Shown here in pieces: positions 46,299 to 58,285 of a DNA stretch of 64,000 bases (position 1 is the first letter of the stretch; each line of letters begins with the position of its first letter). Source of the DNA: Delftia tsuruhatensis (lineage in GTDB: Bacteria > Pseudomonadota > Gammaproteobacteria > Burkholderiales > Burkholderiaceae_C); contig NZ_LR813084.1 in assembly GCF_903815225.1 (NCBI RefSeq), forward strand, positions 3,328,501-3,392,500, in the 5' to 3' direction. Below the pieces are notes generated by a model, which saw only the letters and a list, made by a program, of their open reading frames with translations, had not been told where the DNA came from and searched no databases. The position numbers and the translations under genes were made by a program.

Positions 46299-47753
46299 TC
46301 AAAGCAAGGGGGAGCACAGGCGCGCGCCGGAGTCGAACAGGCGCAGCGCGAACCCCAGGTCGCGCTTGAAGTGCACGCGCTGGGACTGTTCCAGGTCCAG
46401 CTCGAACTGCCGCGCCAGGTCGCCGTTGAGCTGGGGGCCGTAGGCGATGGCGCAGACCTCGTAGTTCAGGAAGAAGCTGCGGTAGTCGAAGTTGGCCGTG
46501 CCGATGATGGAAATATGGTTGTCCACCACCAGGGTCTTGGAGTGCAGCATGCGCGCCCTGTACTCGTAGACGCGCACGCCGCAGCGGATCAGTTCGTCAT
46601 AGTAGGAGCGCGCAGCCGCCGTGACCAGGGCCGAGTCGGAGCGGCGCGGCACCAGCAACTGCACGTCGACGCCGCGCAGCGAGGCATTGGTGAGCGCGGC
46701 CAGCGCAGCCTCCGTCGGCACGAAGTAAGGCGTGGTGAGCCAGACCCTTTCCTCGGCCGCGTTGATGGCCGCAAGGTGGGCGCGGTAGATGGCCTGCAAG
46801 CCATTGTCGGGTCCAGAGGTGATGATCTGCACGGGCAACGCCCCCTCGGGTGCGTCGGGCAACAGCAGGTCGATGTCGGCCGGCTCGTTCTTCGGGTCCT
46901 TTTCGAGGGCGTAGGCCCAATCTTCCAGGAACACGGTCTGCAGCCAGTTGACGACGGCGCCCTCCAGGCGCAGATGCACATCGTGGTAGGCCTCGGGCAT
47001 GACGCGGGCATTCTCTTCGTCGGTGACGTTGACACCGCCCGTGAAGCCCACCTTGCCATCGCAGACCAGTATCTTGCGGTGTGTACGGAAGTTGATGACC
47101 GGGCGCAGGCGCCGACCGACCTTGGAATCATGGAACAGCGCCACCTCGGCCCCCGCTTCCTCCAGAGGCCTGAGAAAGCGCCGCCCCAGCCTCTTGGAGC
47201 CCAGCGCATCCACCAGCAGGCGCACTTGTATGCCGGCGCGGGCGCGCTGGATCAGCAGGTCGCGCAGGGCCGTGCCTGTCTGGTCGGGTTCGAAGATGTA
47301 GTACTCGAGGTGGATGTGGTGGCGCGCGGCATTCACGGCCTCGCTGATGGCGTCGAAGGTGGCCGCGCCGCCCACGAGCAGGCGCAGATCGGTGGCCGTG
47401 CTCACGGGAAAATCGCTGGTCGCGGCCACCAGCCGCGCGACCTGATGCAGCCGCTCGGGACTGCCCGGCATGCGCTCGCGCAGGCGCTGCACGCCAGAGC
47501 GCACGCGCGAGGCCTTGCGCGCGCGCAGCCGCTTGATGCGCTGGCGCTTGAGCCGCTGGGGCCCGAAGAAATAGTAGATGACCAGGCCACCCACGGGGAT
47601 CACTGCCATGGACAGCAGCCAGCTCAGCGTGGCCACGGGAGCGCTGCGCTGCAGCAGGATCCACACCCCGACGATGACCACGTAGACCGACCAGGTGATG
47701 GACAGCAGCCAGGTCGCGTTGTCCTGGGTCAGGTGCTGGTGAACCCACTGCAC
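46299..47753 (-). CDS. cls: Cardiolipin synthase (PLD superfamily)
   Basis: Condenses two phosphatidylglycerols to cardiolipin at the inner membrane. 484 residues. Two N-terminal membrane segments (about 15-33 and 42-62), then two PLD domains. HKD motif 1 is HRKILVCD at His225/Lys227/Asp232; motif 2 is HSKTLVVD at His404/Lys406/Asp411. NFDYRSFFLNYE near 421 is a ClsA-type signature. Lies 84 bases after clpA on the same strand, separated by a terminator. Confidence 0.95.
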   Translation of the reverse strand: MQWVHQHLTQDNATWLLSITWSVYVVIVGVWILLQRSAPVATLSWLLSMAVIPVGGLVIYYFFGPQRLKRQRIKRLRARKASRVRSGVQRLRERMPGSPERLHQVARLVAATSDFPVSTATDLRLLVGGAATFDAISEAVNAARHHIHLEYYIFEPDQTGTALRDLLIQRARAGIQVRLLVDALGSKRLGRRFLRPLEEAGAEVALFHDSKVGRRLRPVINFRTHRKILVCDGKVGFTGGVNVTDEENARVMPEAYHDVHLRLEGAVVNWLQTVFLEDWAYALEKDPKNEPADIDLLLPDAPEGALPVQIITSGPDNGLQAIYRAHLAAINAAEERVWLTTPYFVPTEAALAALTNASLRGVDVQLLVPRRSDSALVTAAARSYYDELIRCGVRVYEYRARMLHSKTLVVDNHISIIGTANFDYRSFFLNYEVCAIAYGPQLNGDLARQFELDLEQSQRVHFKRDLGFALRLFDSGARLCSPLL

Positions 47754-47780
47754 GAATGATCTCCTTGAAGCACATCAAAG

Positions 47781-47812
47781 AAAAAGCCGGCAGCCCGGAG
47801 GCTGTCGGCTTT
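47781..47812 (-). terminator. Rho-independent terminator after clpA
   Basis: On the minus strand AAAGCCG-A-CAGCC, a short loop and GGCTG-C-CGGCTTT form a stem with one mismatch, followed by TTTTTC. It lies 25-57 bases downstream of the clpA stop and just before cls. Confidence 0.8.
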
Positions 47813-47837
47813 GGCGGCCGGCATCAGGCGATGCCCA

Positions 47838-50174
<2,337 letters not shown>

Positions 50175-50237
50175 TGATGACTCCTTTTCGCTTGCTGGGG
50201 ATTATTGACTGCAACCATAAATCAGGGCGGCCCGGGT

Positions 50238-50597
50238 TTATTCAACAGGCTCGAACATCGCCTGCAGCGGATGGCCGGCCTTCTGGGCGGCCTGCAGCAC
50301 CTGCTCGACCTTGGTGGCCGCCACGTCGCGCGAGTACACACCGCAGACGCCACGCCCGTCCAGGTGGATCTTGAGCATGATCTGGGTGGCCGTCTCGCGG
50401 TCCTTGTTGAACAGTTCCTGCAGGACGACGATGACGAACTCCATCGGCGTGAAGTCATCGTTGAGCATCACGACCTGGTACATCTGCGGCGGCTGCACGC
50501 GCTGGCGCCGCCGCTCCAGCACCACGGCGCCGTCGTCATCGGACACGGGCCGCACGATGGGAATGGCCGGAGGGGTCGAAGGGGGTTGGGTTGCCAT
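50238..50597 (-). CDS. clpS: ClpA adaptor protein ClpS
   Basis: N-recognin adaptor that hands N-degron substrates to ClpA. 119 residues from ATG 50597 ([13 protein letters not shown]). The ClpS fold holds [22 protein letters not shown] near 41, with the Asn-Asp-Asp hydrophobic pocket, and [16 protein letters not shown] near 80. The N-terminal 35 residues form the flexible Pro-rich tail that ClpA engages. Precedes clpA in the typical order. Confidence 0.97.
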   Translation of the reverse strand: MATQPPSTPPAIPIVRPVSDDDGAVVLERRRQRVQPPQMYQVVMLNDDFTPMEFVIVVLQELFNKDRETATQIMLKIHLDGRGVCGVYSRDVAATKVEQVLQAAQKAGHPLQAMFEPVE

Positions 50598-50748
50598 GAA
50601 AATCATTCTAGCCATCGGAGCCACTGTTTTCCGGAAGGGATATGCGAGACATGCCTGAAGAATTCAAGCCCGGCGCCAGCCCGCGCCGCCACGATCGCAC
50701 CAGACCAGTGCATCCGCGGCGCCAGCGGGCGACGTACCGCCGCGCGGC

Positions 50749-53700
50749 CTATTCGTAGACCACCTTGACCTGGGCGCTGCCGGCCTGGGCATACCAGGCG
50801 GCAAGCGCGGCATCGCTGGGATAGAAACGGCTGCCCTCGCCCAACGCCAGTTCGCAGCTCGCCGAACCACGTTCGTCTTCGCAGACCAGGCCCAGGCGCA
50901 CTTTCAGACCGCGCTGCAGTTCGCCGTGCTCGCCCTGCTCGACCTGGGCCGGGAACTGGCGCAGCAGGTCAACCACATCGGGGATCTTCTCGCCCACGCT
51001 GACTTGCAGGTAGCGCGCGAAGCGGCAACGCGCATCCGCCAGGTTGTAGAGCTGCTGGGCCTTCAGGCGCAGGCCGCCGCTGAAGTGATCGAGTTGCAGC
51101 CGCCCCGTGATGACGACGAATTCGTCATCCTTGAGCAACTCACGGTGGGCATTGAGGGTGTTCTCGTCCACCGAGGCCTCGATCACGCCCGAGCCATCGT
51201 CGATCTTGAACAGGCCCAGCCGACCACGCTGCCCGTTGATGGCACGGAAGTCGCTGATGATGCCGGCCAGGGTCTGGGGTTCGCGGCTGTCGCGCAGTTC
51301 GGCCAGCGGCGTGCGCACGAAGCGGCGCACTTCCTTTTCGACCTCGTCGAACAGATGGCCGGAGAGATAGAAGCCCACGGCGGTCTTTTCCTGGGTCAGC
51401 CGCTCCTTGACACCCCAGGGAAGCACCTCCGCAAGGGGGGGCTCCTGTGTGCTGGAGCCCACGGCATCGTCGCCCATCATGTCGAACAGCCCGCCCTGGT
51501 TGGCATTGGCCAGTGTCTTGTTGGCGAACTCGAAGGCATGGTCGATGGAGGCCACCAGCGCCGCACGGTTGAGCTCGATGGAATCGAAGGCACCGCCCTT
51601 GATCAAGGCCTCCAGCGTGCGCTTGTTCAGGCGCGTTCGATCCACGCGCACGCAGAAGTCGGCCAGGCTTCTGAACGGCCCCTTTTCCGCGCCGCGCGGC
51701 CCCACGCCACGACCCTCGCGCGCCGCGATGATGGCCTCGATGGCCTGCTGGCCCGTGCCCTTGATGGCGCCAAGGCCGTAGCGGATCACCTTGTCGGTCA
51801 CGGGCTCGAAGCGGTACATGCCTCGGTTGACGTCCGGCGGCTCGAAGCTGATGCCCATCTTCAACGCATCCTCGTACAGCACCTTGAGCTTGTCGGTGTT
51901 GTCCATTTCCACGGTCATGTTGCCGCAGTAGAACTCGGCCGTGTAGTGCACCTTGAGCCAGGCGGTGTGGTAGGCCAGCAGCGAGTAGGCGGCGGCGTGC
52001 GACTTGTTGAAGCCGTAGCCCGCGAACTTCTCCATCAGGTCGAAGACCTCGTCGGCCTTTTCCTCGCTGATGCCCTGCTTGGCAGCGCCCTCGCGGAAGA
52101 TCCCGCGGTGCATGACCATTTCCTCGACCTTCTTCTTGCCCATGGCACGGCGCAGGAGGTCGGCGCCGCCCAGCGAGTAGCCGCCCAGCACCTGGGCGGT
52201 CTGCATCACCTGCTCCTGGTAGACCATGATGCCGTAGGTCTCGGCCAGCACCTTCTCGACCAGCGGGTGCGGATACTCCACGACTTCCTTGCCGTGCTTG
52301 CGCGCGACGAAGCTGGGAATCAGGTCCATGGGCCCGGGGCGGTACAGGGCATTCAGGGCGATCAGGTCTTCCAGGCGGCTGGGCTTGGCATCACGCAGCA
52401 TGCCCTGCATGCCGCGCGATTCGAACTGGAACACGGCCTCTGTCTTGCCCTCCGAGAAAAGCTGATAGGTGCGCGCATCGTCCAGCGGAATGTTCTCGAA
52501 GGCGAAGTTCTCCTGGCCCTTGTGGCGCTTGATGATGAACTCGCGGGCGATCTCCAGGATGGTCAGCGTGGCCAGGCCCAGGAAGTCGAACTTCACCAGG
52601 CCCACGGCCTCCACGTCGTCCTTGTCGTACATGGCCACGGCCGAATCGCTGCCGGGCTGCTGGTAGAGGGGACAGAAATCCGCGAGCTTGCCGGGTGCGA
52701 TCACCACGCCGCCGGCGTGCATGCCGATGTTGCGGGTCATGCCTTCGAGCTTCTGGGCCATTTCGATCAGGGTCTTGACGTCTTCTTCTTTTTCGATGCG
52801 CTCGGCCAGCAAGGGCTCGGCCTCGATGGCGTAGGTATATTTGTCGCCCTCTTTCTTCGGGTTGGGCGGGTACTTGAGGGTGACATGCAGCCCCGGCTTG
52901 TTGGGAATGAGCTTGGAGATGCCGTCGCAGAAGGTGTAGCTCATGTCCAGCACGCGGCCCACGTCGCGGATGGCCGCACGCGCGGCCATGGTGCCGAAGG
53001 TGGCGATCTGGCTGACGGCGTCGCGCCCGTAGCGCTCCTTGACGTAGTCGATGACGCGGTCGCGGTTGGCCTGGCAGAAGTCCACGTCGAAGTCGGGCAT
53101 GGACACGCGCTCGGGATTCAGGAAGCGCTCGAACAGCAGGTTGTATTCCAGCGGATCCAGGTCCGTGATCTTGAGCACGTAGGCGACCAGCGATCCCGCG
53201 CCCGATCCACGGCCCGGCCCCACGGGACAGCCGTTGAGCTTGGCCCACTTGATGAAGTCGCCCACGATGAGAAAGTAGCCCGGAAAACCCATCTTCAGGA
53301 TGGTGCCGATCTCGAACTCCAGGCGCTCGACATAGCGCGCGCGCTGTGCCTCCCGCTTGGCAGGATCAGGGTACAGATGGACCAGCCGCTCCTCCAGGCC
53401 CGCGAAGGACTCGCGGCGGAAGAACTCGTCCTCGGTCATGCCTTCGGGCACTGGGAAATTGGGCAGTTGGGGCTTGCCCAGCACCAGGGTCAGGCTGCAG
53501 CGGCGCGCGATCTCCACGGTGTTGGCGATGGCGCTGGGGATGTCAGCGAACAGGGCCTTCATCTGCTCGGCCGTCTTGAAATGCTGGTCACGTGTGAAGC
53601 GGCGTATCCGCTTGGGGTTGGCCAGGATCTCGCCTTCGGCGATGCACACGCGCGCCTCGTGGGATTCGTAGTCGCCCGGACCGAAGAACTGGATGGGGTG

Positions 53701-54282
53701 CGTGGCCACCACGGGAAGATTCAGGCGCTCGGCCAGTTGCACGGCCGCCACCACATGCGGTTCGTCATCGGCACGGCCTGCGCGCTGCAGTTCGATGAAG
53801 AAGCGGTGCGGGAACATGCTGGCCAGCCGCTGGGCCACGGCCGCGGCACCGGCCTCGTCACCACGCATCAGGGCCTGGCCCACGGGGCCGGCCTGGGCGC
53901 CCGCCAGCACGATCAGGCCTTCACCCAGTTCCTGCAGCCAGGCCCAGGTGTGCACGGCCTGCCCCTTGACCACGTTGCGGGTCCAGCCACGCGCCAGCAG
54001 TTCGCTGAGGTTGTGGTAGCCCAGCGGACTTTGCACCAGCACGATGATGCGCGAGTTGGGTGCGCCGTTCTCCCCCTCGATCAGGATCTCGGCGCCCAGC
54101 ACCGGCTTGACGCCCTTGGCCCGGCCTTCCCGGTAGAACTTGACGCCGCCGAACAGGTTGTTGAAGTCCGTGATGGCCATCGCGACCTGACCGTCCTCGG
54201 CGGCGGCCTTGACGACGGCATTGATGCGGTTGGTTCCGTCCACGACGGAAAATTCGGTGTGCAGGCGCAAATGGACAAACAT
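50749..54282 (-). CDS. dnaE: DNA polymerase III alpha subunit
   Basis: Replicative polymerase, 1177 residues. PHP domain opens FVHLRLHTEFSVVDG. Family-C active-site aspartates are in SMPDFDVDF near 400; the finger, thumb and HhH regions follow, with GPGRGSGAGSLVAYVL near 356 and MVYQEQVMQ near 690. A C-terminal OB-fold and tau-binding end are near 990-1170. Classic DnaE1 type, not DnaE2/ImuC. Transcribed alone, divergent from bamD across 216 bases. Confidence 0.98.
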   Translation of the reverse strand: MFVHLRLHTEFSVVDGTNRINAVVKAAAEDGQVAMAITDFNNLFGGVKFYREGRAKGVKPVLGAEILIEGENGAPNSRIIVLVQSPLGYHNLSELLARGWTRNVVKGQAVHTWAWLQELGEGLIVLAGAQAGPVGQALMRGDEAGAAAVAQRLASMFPHRFFIELQRAGRADDEPHVVAAVQLAERLNLPVVATHPIQFFGPGDYESHEARVCIAEGEILANPKRIRRFTRDQHFKTAEQMKALFADIPSAIANTVEIARRCSLTLVLGKPQLPNFPVPEGMTEDEFFRRESFAGLEERLVHLYPDPAKREAQRARYVERLEFEIGTILKMGFPGYFLIVGDFIKWAKLNGCPVGPGRGSGAGSLVAYVLKITDLDPLEYNLLFERFLNPERVSMPDFDVDFCQANRDRVIDYVKERYGRDAVSQIATFGTMAARAAIRDVGRVLDMSYTFCDGISKLIPNKPGLHVTLKYPPNPKKEGDKYTYAIEAEPLLAERIEKEEDVKTLIEMAQKLEGMTRNIGMHAGGVVIAPGKLADFCPLYQQPGSDSAVAMYDKDDVEAVGLVKFDFLGLATLTILEIAREFIIKRHKGQENFAFENIPLDDARTYQLFSEGKTEAVFQFESRGMQGMLRDAKPSRLEDLIALNALYRPGPMDLIPSFVARKHGKEVVEYPHPLVEKVLAETYGIMVYQEQVMQTAQVLGGYSLGGADLLRRAMGKKKVEEMVMHRGIFREGAAKQGISEEKADEVFDLMEKFAGYGFNKSHAAAYSLLAYHTAWLKVHYTAEFYCGNMTVEMDNTDKLKVLYEDALKMGISFEPPDVNRGMYRFEPVTDKVIRYGLGAIKGTGQQAIEAIIAAREGRGVGPRGAEKGPFRSLADFCVRVDRTRLNKRTLEALIKGGAFDSIELNRAALVASIDHAFEFANKTLANANQGGLFDMMGDDAVGSSTQEPPLAEVLPWGVKERLTQEKTAVGFYLSGHLFDEVEKEVRRFVRTPLAELRDSREPQTLAGIISDFRAINGQRGRLGLFKIDDGSGVIEASVDENTLNAHRELLKDDEFVVITGRLQLDHFSGGLRLKAQQLYNLADARCRFARYLQVSVGEKIPDVVDLLRQFPAQVEQGEHGELQRGLKVRLGLVCEDERGSASCELALGEGSRFYPSDAALAAWYAQAGSAQVKVVYE

Positions 54283-54379
54283 ATGGCCGCCATTGTAGGA
54301 AGCTCCAGGCGGCGGCGCCCCGTCCGCGGCCCTGCCCGCGGCCGAGTCCCTGCCACGCAGGGCGCCTATCGCAGGCCGT

Positions 54380-54385
54380 TACAAT
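54380..54385 (+). promoter_or_regulatory. Candidate -10 hexamer for bamD
   Basis: TACAAT, one mismatch from TATAAT, in the 216-base dnaE/bamD gap and 113 bases before the bamD start. No good -35 is seen at the right distance, so support is weak. Confidence 0.3.
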
Positions 54386-54498
54386 GCTTCGGCCCCGGTT
54401 GCGGGAAAATCCAGGATTTGCGCGGGTCGGCACGGCCCGTTACGACGCCTGCCCCGCCAGCCCTCTCACTGCCATTGATTGCCCGAGAAACGTCCACC

Positions 54499-55293
54499 AT
54501 GCAGCGTATTCCCCTGTCCATCGTTCCCGCCGTGCTGATCGCAGGCGCCCTGACGGCCTGCTCCAGTACGCAACAAGACCCTACGGCCAAGTGGACTCCG
54601 GACCGCCTCTACACCGAGGCACGCGATGAAGCCTCCTCGGGCGCCTTCGACAAGGCCGTGCCCCTGTTCGAAAAGCTCGAGGGCCGGGCTGCCGGCACGC
54701 CCCTGGCCCAGCAGGCCCAGCTCGACAAGGCCTACGCCCAGTACAAGGGGGGCGAGAAAGTCCAGGCCACGGCCACTCTGGACCGCTTCCTCAAGCTGCA
54801 CCCGGCCAGCCCCGCCACCGACTACGCCCTCTACCTCAAGGGCCTGGTGAACTTCAACGACAACCTGGGCATGTTCTCCTGGCTGTCGCGCCAGGACCTG
54901 TCCGAACGCGACCAGAAAGCCGCCAAGGACTCCTTCGAGTCCTTCCGCGAACTGGTCACGCGATTCCCGCAATCGCGCTATGCCGAGGATTCGCGCCTGC
55001 GGATGCAGTACATCGTCAATTCGCTGGCGCAGTACGAAGTCCATGTGGCCCGCTACTACTACAACCGCGGTGCCTACGTGGCCGCGATCGCGCGCGCGCA
55101 AACCGCCGTCAAGGACTACCAGGGCGTGCCTGCCGTGCGCGAGGCCATGCAGATCCTCGTGAAATCCTACGACGCGCTGGGCATGGAGCAGTTGCGCGAC
55201 GATGCGCAGCGCGTGCTGACTGCCTCCTACGGCCAGGGCGCCGAGCAAGAGGCGCTCACGGCGAAGAAGTCATCGTGGTGGAAGCTGTGGTGA
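54499..55293 (+). CDS. bamD: Outer membrane assembly lipoprotein BamD
   Basis: TPR lipoprotein of the BAM complex that inserts outer-membrane beta-barrels. 264 residues from ATG 54499. Lipobox LTAC with Cys21. TPR helices run from about 35 (WTPDRLYTEARDEASSGAFDKAVPLFEKLEG) through FLKLHPASPATDYALYLKGL, with RFPQSRYAEDSRLRMQYIVN near 155 and YEVHVARYYYNRGAYVAAI near 178, all BamD hallmarks. The frame is open for several kilobases upstream, but only as the antisense of dnaE. Its last 38 bases overlap the end of the helicase gene tail-to-tail. Confidence 0.97.
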   Translation: MQRIPLSIVPAVLIAGALTACSSTQQDPTAKWTPDRLYTEARDEASSGAFDKAVPLFEKLEGRAAGTPLAQQAQLDKAYAQYKGGEKVQATATLDRFLKLHPASPATDYALYLKGLVNFNDNLGMFSWLSRQDLSERDQKAAKDSFESFRELVTRFPQSRYAEDSRLRMQYIVNSLAQYEVHVARYYYNRGAYVAAIARAQTAVKDYQGVPAVREAMQILVKSYDALGMEQLRDDAQRVLTASYGQGAEQEALTAKKSSWWKLW

Positions 55294-57346
55294 CCTCTCG
55301 CGCAGGCTGCGCCAGCGCCTGCAGCGCCTCCATGAAGGCCGCCTCGCCGGACAGGTCCCGCATGGGTGGCAGGGCCGCGCGCAGCCGCCGGCCATAGCCC
55401 ATCGTGGCCAGCCTGGAATCACAGACGACCAGCACGCCGCGATCCGTCTCGCGGCGGATCAGGCGCCCTGCCCCCTGCTTGAGCGCCATGGCCGCCTCGG
55501 GCAGCATGTAATCCGCGAAGGCTTGGCGGCCCACGGCCTCCAGGCTGCGGGAGCGCGCCTCGACCAGCGGATCGTCGGGCGGCGGAAACGGCAGCTTGTC
55601 GATGACCACCAGCTGCAGGGCGTCGCCTGGCAGATCCACGCCTTCCCAGAAGGTGGCCGAGGCCACGAGAATGCAGCCCCGCCCCTTCTGCCCTGCGGCG
55701 ACAAAGCGCTCTATCAAGGCGAGCTTGGGCCCCTGTCCCTGGACCAGCACGTCCAGTTCGCCGAACAGTCCCAGGGACTGGCGCAGCACATCGCCGATGG
55801 CGTGCAGGGCCCTCAGCGTCGTGGTGAGCACCAGCGTGCGCCCGCCAATGCGCTGGGCGGCATCCAGCGCCAGCCGCGCCACCTCGGCACTGTGCGAGGC
55901 ACTGCCGGCCGCCGCGAAGGGCTGGGGCACATAGAGTGCTGCCTGGCGCGCGTAGTCGAAAGGGCTGTCCACGCGCAGCACCTGCGCTCCACGCAGTCCG
56001 CACGGTTCGGTGAACCAGCTCAGGCGTTCGTCATCGCCCAGGGTGGCCGAAGTGAAGATCCAGGTGGGTCCTGCGGAGGATGGCACCACGGCGACCTCGC
56101 CCTGCGGTTCCTGCACCAAGTCCGGGCTTTCCTGCGGCATCGCTCCCAGCAAGCGCGTGCGCATGGTCTGCGCAATGGTCAGGGGCGACTCCAGCATGCG
56201 CAGATGCTGGCTGCCCAGCTCCAGCCAGCGCACGCTGTCATCTGCGGCAGCGGCGGCAAAGCCCGCCAGGCGCTGGAGCAGCTCGCTGCCGCGCTCGAAC
56301 AGGCGGCGCAACTCCGGATCGCTGACCTGCAACTGCGCCAGCGGTGCGATCAACGCCCGCAGGCTGCGCCCCAGGGCCACCATTGCCGCACGCCAGCGTG
56401 GTGCATCCAGCCCCTGCGGCGTCACACCCTGCCATGGCAGGCGTGCGCCAGCCGGCACGGGTCCGGCCTGCAGGCGCAGCTCGCGCAGGGCATGTTCCAC
56501 GGCGGCCGACAGCACAAGCCAGTCGGCCATGCCCCGCGCCTGGGCCTGGCCGGCACGCAGCACGTCGCGGACATAGCCGGTCAGTTGCTGGCCCGACAGG
56601 CTCTGGCCCGCGAACTGCACGCCGGTATCATTGAGCTGGTGGGCCTCATCCACCACTACCACGCCCACGCTGGGCAACAGCTGGGCCACGCCCGACTCCC
56701 GCACATCGAGGTCGGCAAACATCAGATGGTGATTGATGACCACCACATCAGCCTCCAGCGCCTGGCGGCGCGCCACATTGACATGGCAGGCCTGCCAGTG
56801 GGGACAGCCGGAGCCCAGGCAGTTGTCGCGCGTGGAGGTGACGAGGGGCAGGACCGGCGAGCGCTCGTCCAGCACCGGCAATTCACTCATGTCCCCCGTG
56901 CGGGTGGTGCGCGCCCAGTGCTCGACCAGGGCCACGCCGCGCAGCACCTGGGGGTCCTGCGGTGCGGTGCGTCCCTGGCGCACGCGCTCCAGACGCTCCG
57001 TGCACAGATAGGCGCTGCGGCCCTTCAGACGTGCCATGCGCAGGGGCAACCCCAGGGCCGCGACGAGGCGCGGCAGGTCGCGCGCAAACAGCTGGTCCTG
57101 CAGCGCACGCGTGGCAGTGGACACCAGCAGGCGCTGACCGCTGAGCAGGGCCGGCACCAGATAGGCATAGGTTTTTCCCACGCCCGTGCCAGCCTCGACG
57201 ACCAGGGTCCGGCCCTGCCCGATGGCCTGGGCCACGGCCAGCGCCATGCGGGTCTGGCCTTCGCGGGGCCGAAACTGCGCCTCGGCGCGCGACAACAGGC
57301 CTTGCGGAGCGAATGCCGCTTGCACGGCGGCTGTCAGGGATGGCAC
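55256..57346 (-). CDS. DinG/YoaA-type ATP-dependent DNA helicase
   Basis: XPD-like superfamily 2 helicase, 696 residues from GTG 57346, which has AGGA eight bases upstream; an ATG at 57394 adds 16 residues. Walker A EAGTGVGKT at 51-59, four-cysteine Fe-S pattern (YLC, then NCLGSGC and QAC) near 115-190, VVVDEAHQL near 230, motif III-like FTSATL near 440 and the late QGAGRLIRRETDRGV near 625. DinG-type enzymes unwind R-loops and G-quadruplexes and some aid repair. Its 3' end overlaps bamD by 38 bases. Confidence 0.94.
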   Translation of the reverse strand: MPSLTAAVQAAFAPQGLLSRAEAQFRPREGQTRMALAVAQAIGQGRTLVVEAGTGVGKTYAYLVPALLSGQRLLVSTATRALQDQLFARDLPRLVAALGLPLRMARLKGRSAYLCTERLERVRQGRTAPQDPQVLRGVALVEHWARTTRTGDMSELPVLDERSPVLPLVTSTRDNCLGSGCPHWQACHVNVARRQALEADVVVINHHLMFADLDVRESGVAQLLPSVGVVVVDEAHQLNDTGVQFAGQSLSGQQLTGYVRDVLRAGQAQARGMADWLVLSAAVEHALRELRLQAGPVPAGARLPWQGVTPQGLDAPRWRAAMVALGRSLRALIAPLAQLQVSDPELRRLFERGSELLQRLAGFAAAAADDSVRWLELGSQHLRMLESPLTIAQTMRTRLLGAMPQESPDLVQEPQGEVAVVPSSAGPTWIFTSATLGDDERLSWFTEPCGLRGAQVLRVDSPFDYARQAALYVPQPFAAAGSASHSAEVARLALDAAQRIGGRTLVLTTTLRALHAIGDVLRQSLGLFGELDVLVQGQGPKLALIERFVAAGQKGRGCILVASATFWEGVDLPGDALQLVVIDKLPFPPPDDPLVEARSRSLEAVGRQAFADYMLPEAAMALKQGAGRLIRRETDRGVLVVCDSRLATMGYGRRLRAALPPMRDLSGEAAFMEALQALAQPAREVTTASTTMTSSP

Positions 57347-57482
57347 AGGACGGGTCCTATTCTTGAAAAAGAGAGCGCGACAAGGGCATGGCAAGCCTGC
57401 GCCACGGGTGCCGCTCCGATAATATGCGCCATGACCTTGGTGTGCCCATCCGCCGCCTCAAGAGCCCACCAGACCAGAGACC

Positions 57483-58256
57483 ATGCAGCCAGCGTACCGA
57501 CTCCAAGCCTCCACCGGCATCCACCGTGGTGACAGGCAATACCAGCAAGACCAGGTGATGCTGATGGCCCATCCCTATGTCCATGGCTGCCTGCTGGGCG
57601 TGCTGGCCGACGGCATGGGCGGACGCAGCGGCGGGCGCAAGGCATCCGACCAGGTGATGCTCACGGCACGCCAGCTGTTCGAGCGCTTCGAGCCCCACAC
57701 CGAGGACTGCACGGCACTGCTGGAGAGCATCGTCCACGAGTCGCATACGATGATCCGGTTGACGGCCATCTCGGCCGAGCAGGAGCCGCACAGCACGATC
57801 GCCGCCTTCATCCTCCTGCCCCAGGGGCGCTGCCACTGGGTGCATTCCGGAGATTCACGCATCTACCATTACCAGGGCGCGACCATGGTCCAGCGGACCA
57901 AGGACCACTCCTATGTCCAGGCCCTGGTGGACCGGGGCGAACTCACGGAGTTCGAGGCCCATGTGCACCCCAAGTCCAACATCCTGCTGGGATGCCTGGG
58001 CACCGAAGCCGAGCCACCGATGAGCCACCATGTGATCGAGCGCCTGCACCCGGGCGCCACGCTCATGGCCTGCAGCGACGGCATCTGGCACTACTACACG
58101 GCACAGGAGCTGGGCACCGTGCTCAATGCACTGACCCCGCGCGAGGCCACGGAATTCCTGATCGACAAGGCGCGTGCACGTGCCCAGGGGGGCGGCGACA
58201 ATCTGTCGCTGGTGATCGTCAAGCTGGAGGCGATCGAGCAACCGGCCACGGCCTGA
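57483..58256 (+). CDS. PP2C-type serine/threonine phosphatase
   Basis: 257 residues with all PP2C metal motifs: HRGDRQYQQDQV near 14, VLADGMGGRSGG near 40, HSGDSRIYHY near 120, CSDGIWHYY near 200 and GGGDNLSLVI near 238. Related to PppA of the T6SS but distinct. No protein kinase or FHA gene adjoins it, so the target is unknown. A -10-like GATAAT lies at 57418-57423. Next to it, convergently, is the unknown exported coiled-coil gene. Confidence 0.92.
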   Translation: MQPAYRLQASTGIHRGDRQYQQDQVMLMAHPYVHGCLLGVLADGMGGRSGGRKASDQVMLTARQLFERFEPHTEDCTALLESIVHESHTMIRLTAISAEQEPHSTIAAFILLPQGRCHWVHSGDSRIYHYQGATMVQRTKDHSYVQALVDRGELTEFEAHVHPKSNILLGCLGTEAEPPMSHHVIERLHPGATLMACSDGIWHYYTAQELGTVLNALTPREATEFLIDKARARAQGGGDNLSLVIVKLEAIEQPATA

Positions 58257-58285
58257 GAGGAAAGGCGTTCCGATGCCCCCGCCCC

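Noticed and set aside
50625..50748. Small plus-strand frame starting at 50651
   Set aside because: Thirty-five Arg-rich codons with no conserved feature and overlapping the dnaE end; probably chance.
50926..55293. Plus-strand open frame of 1455 codons
   Set aside because: The first 1191 codons are the exact antisense of dnaE, with His/Ala/Leu-rich unnatural composition caused by GC-rich codon bias. Only the last 265 codons (bamD) are real.
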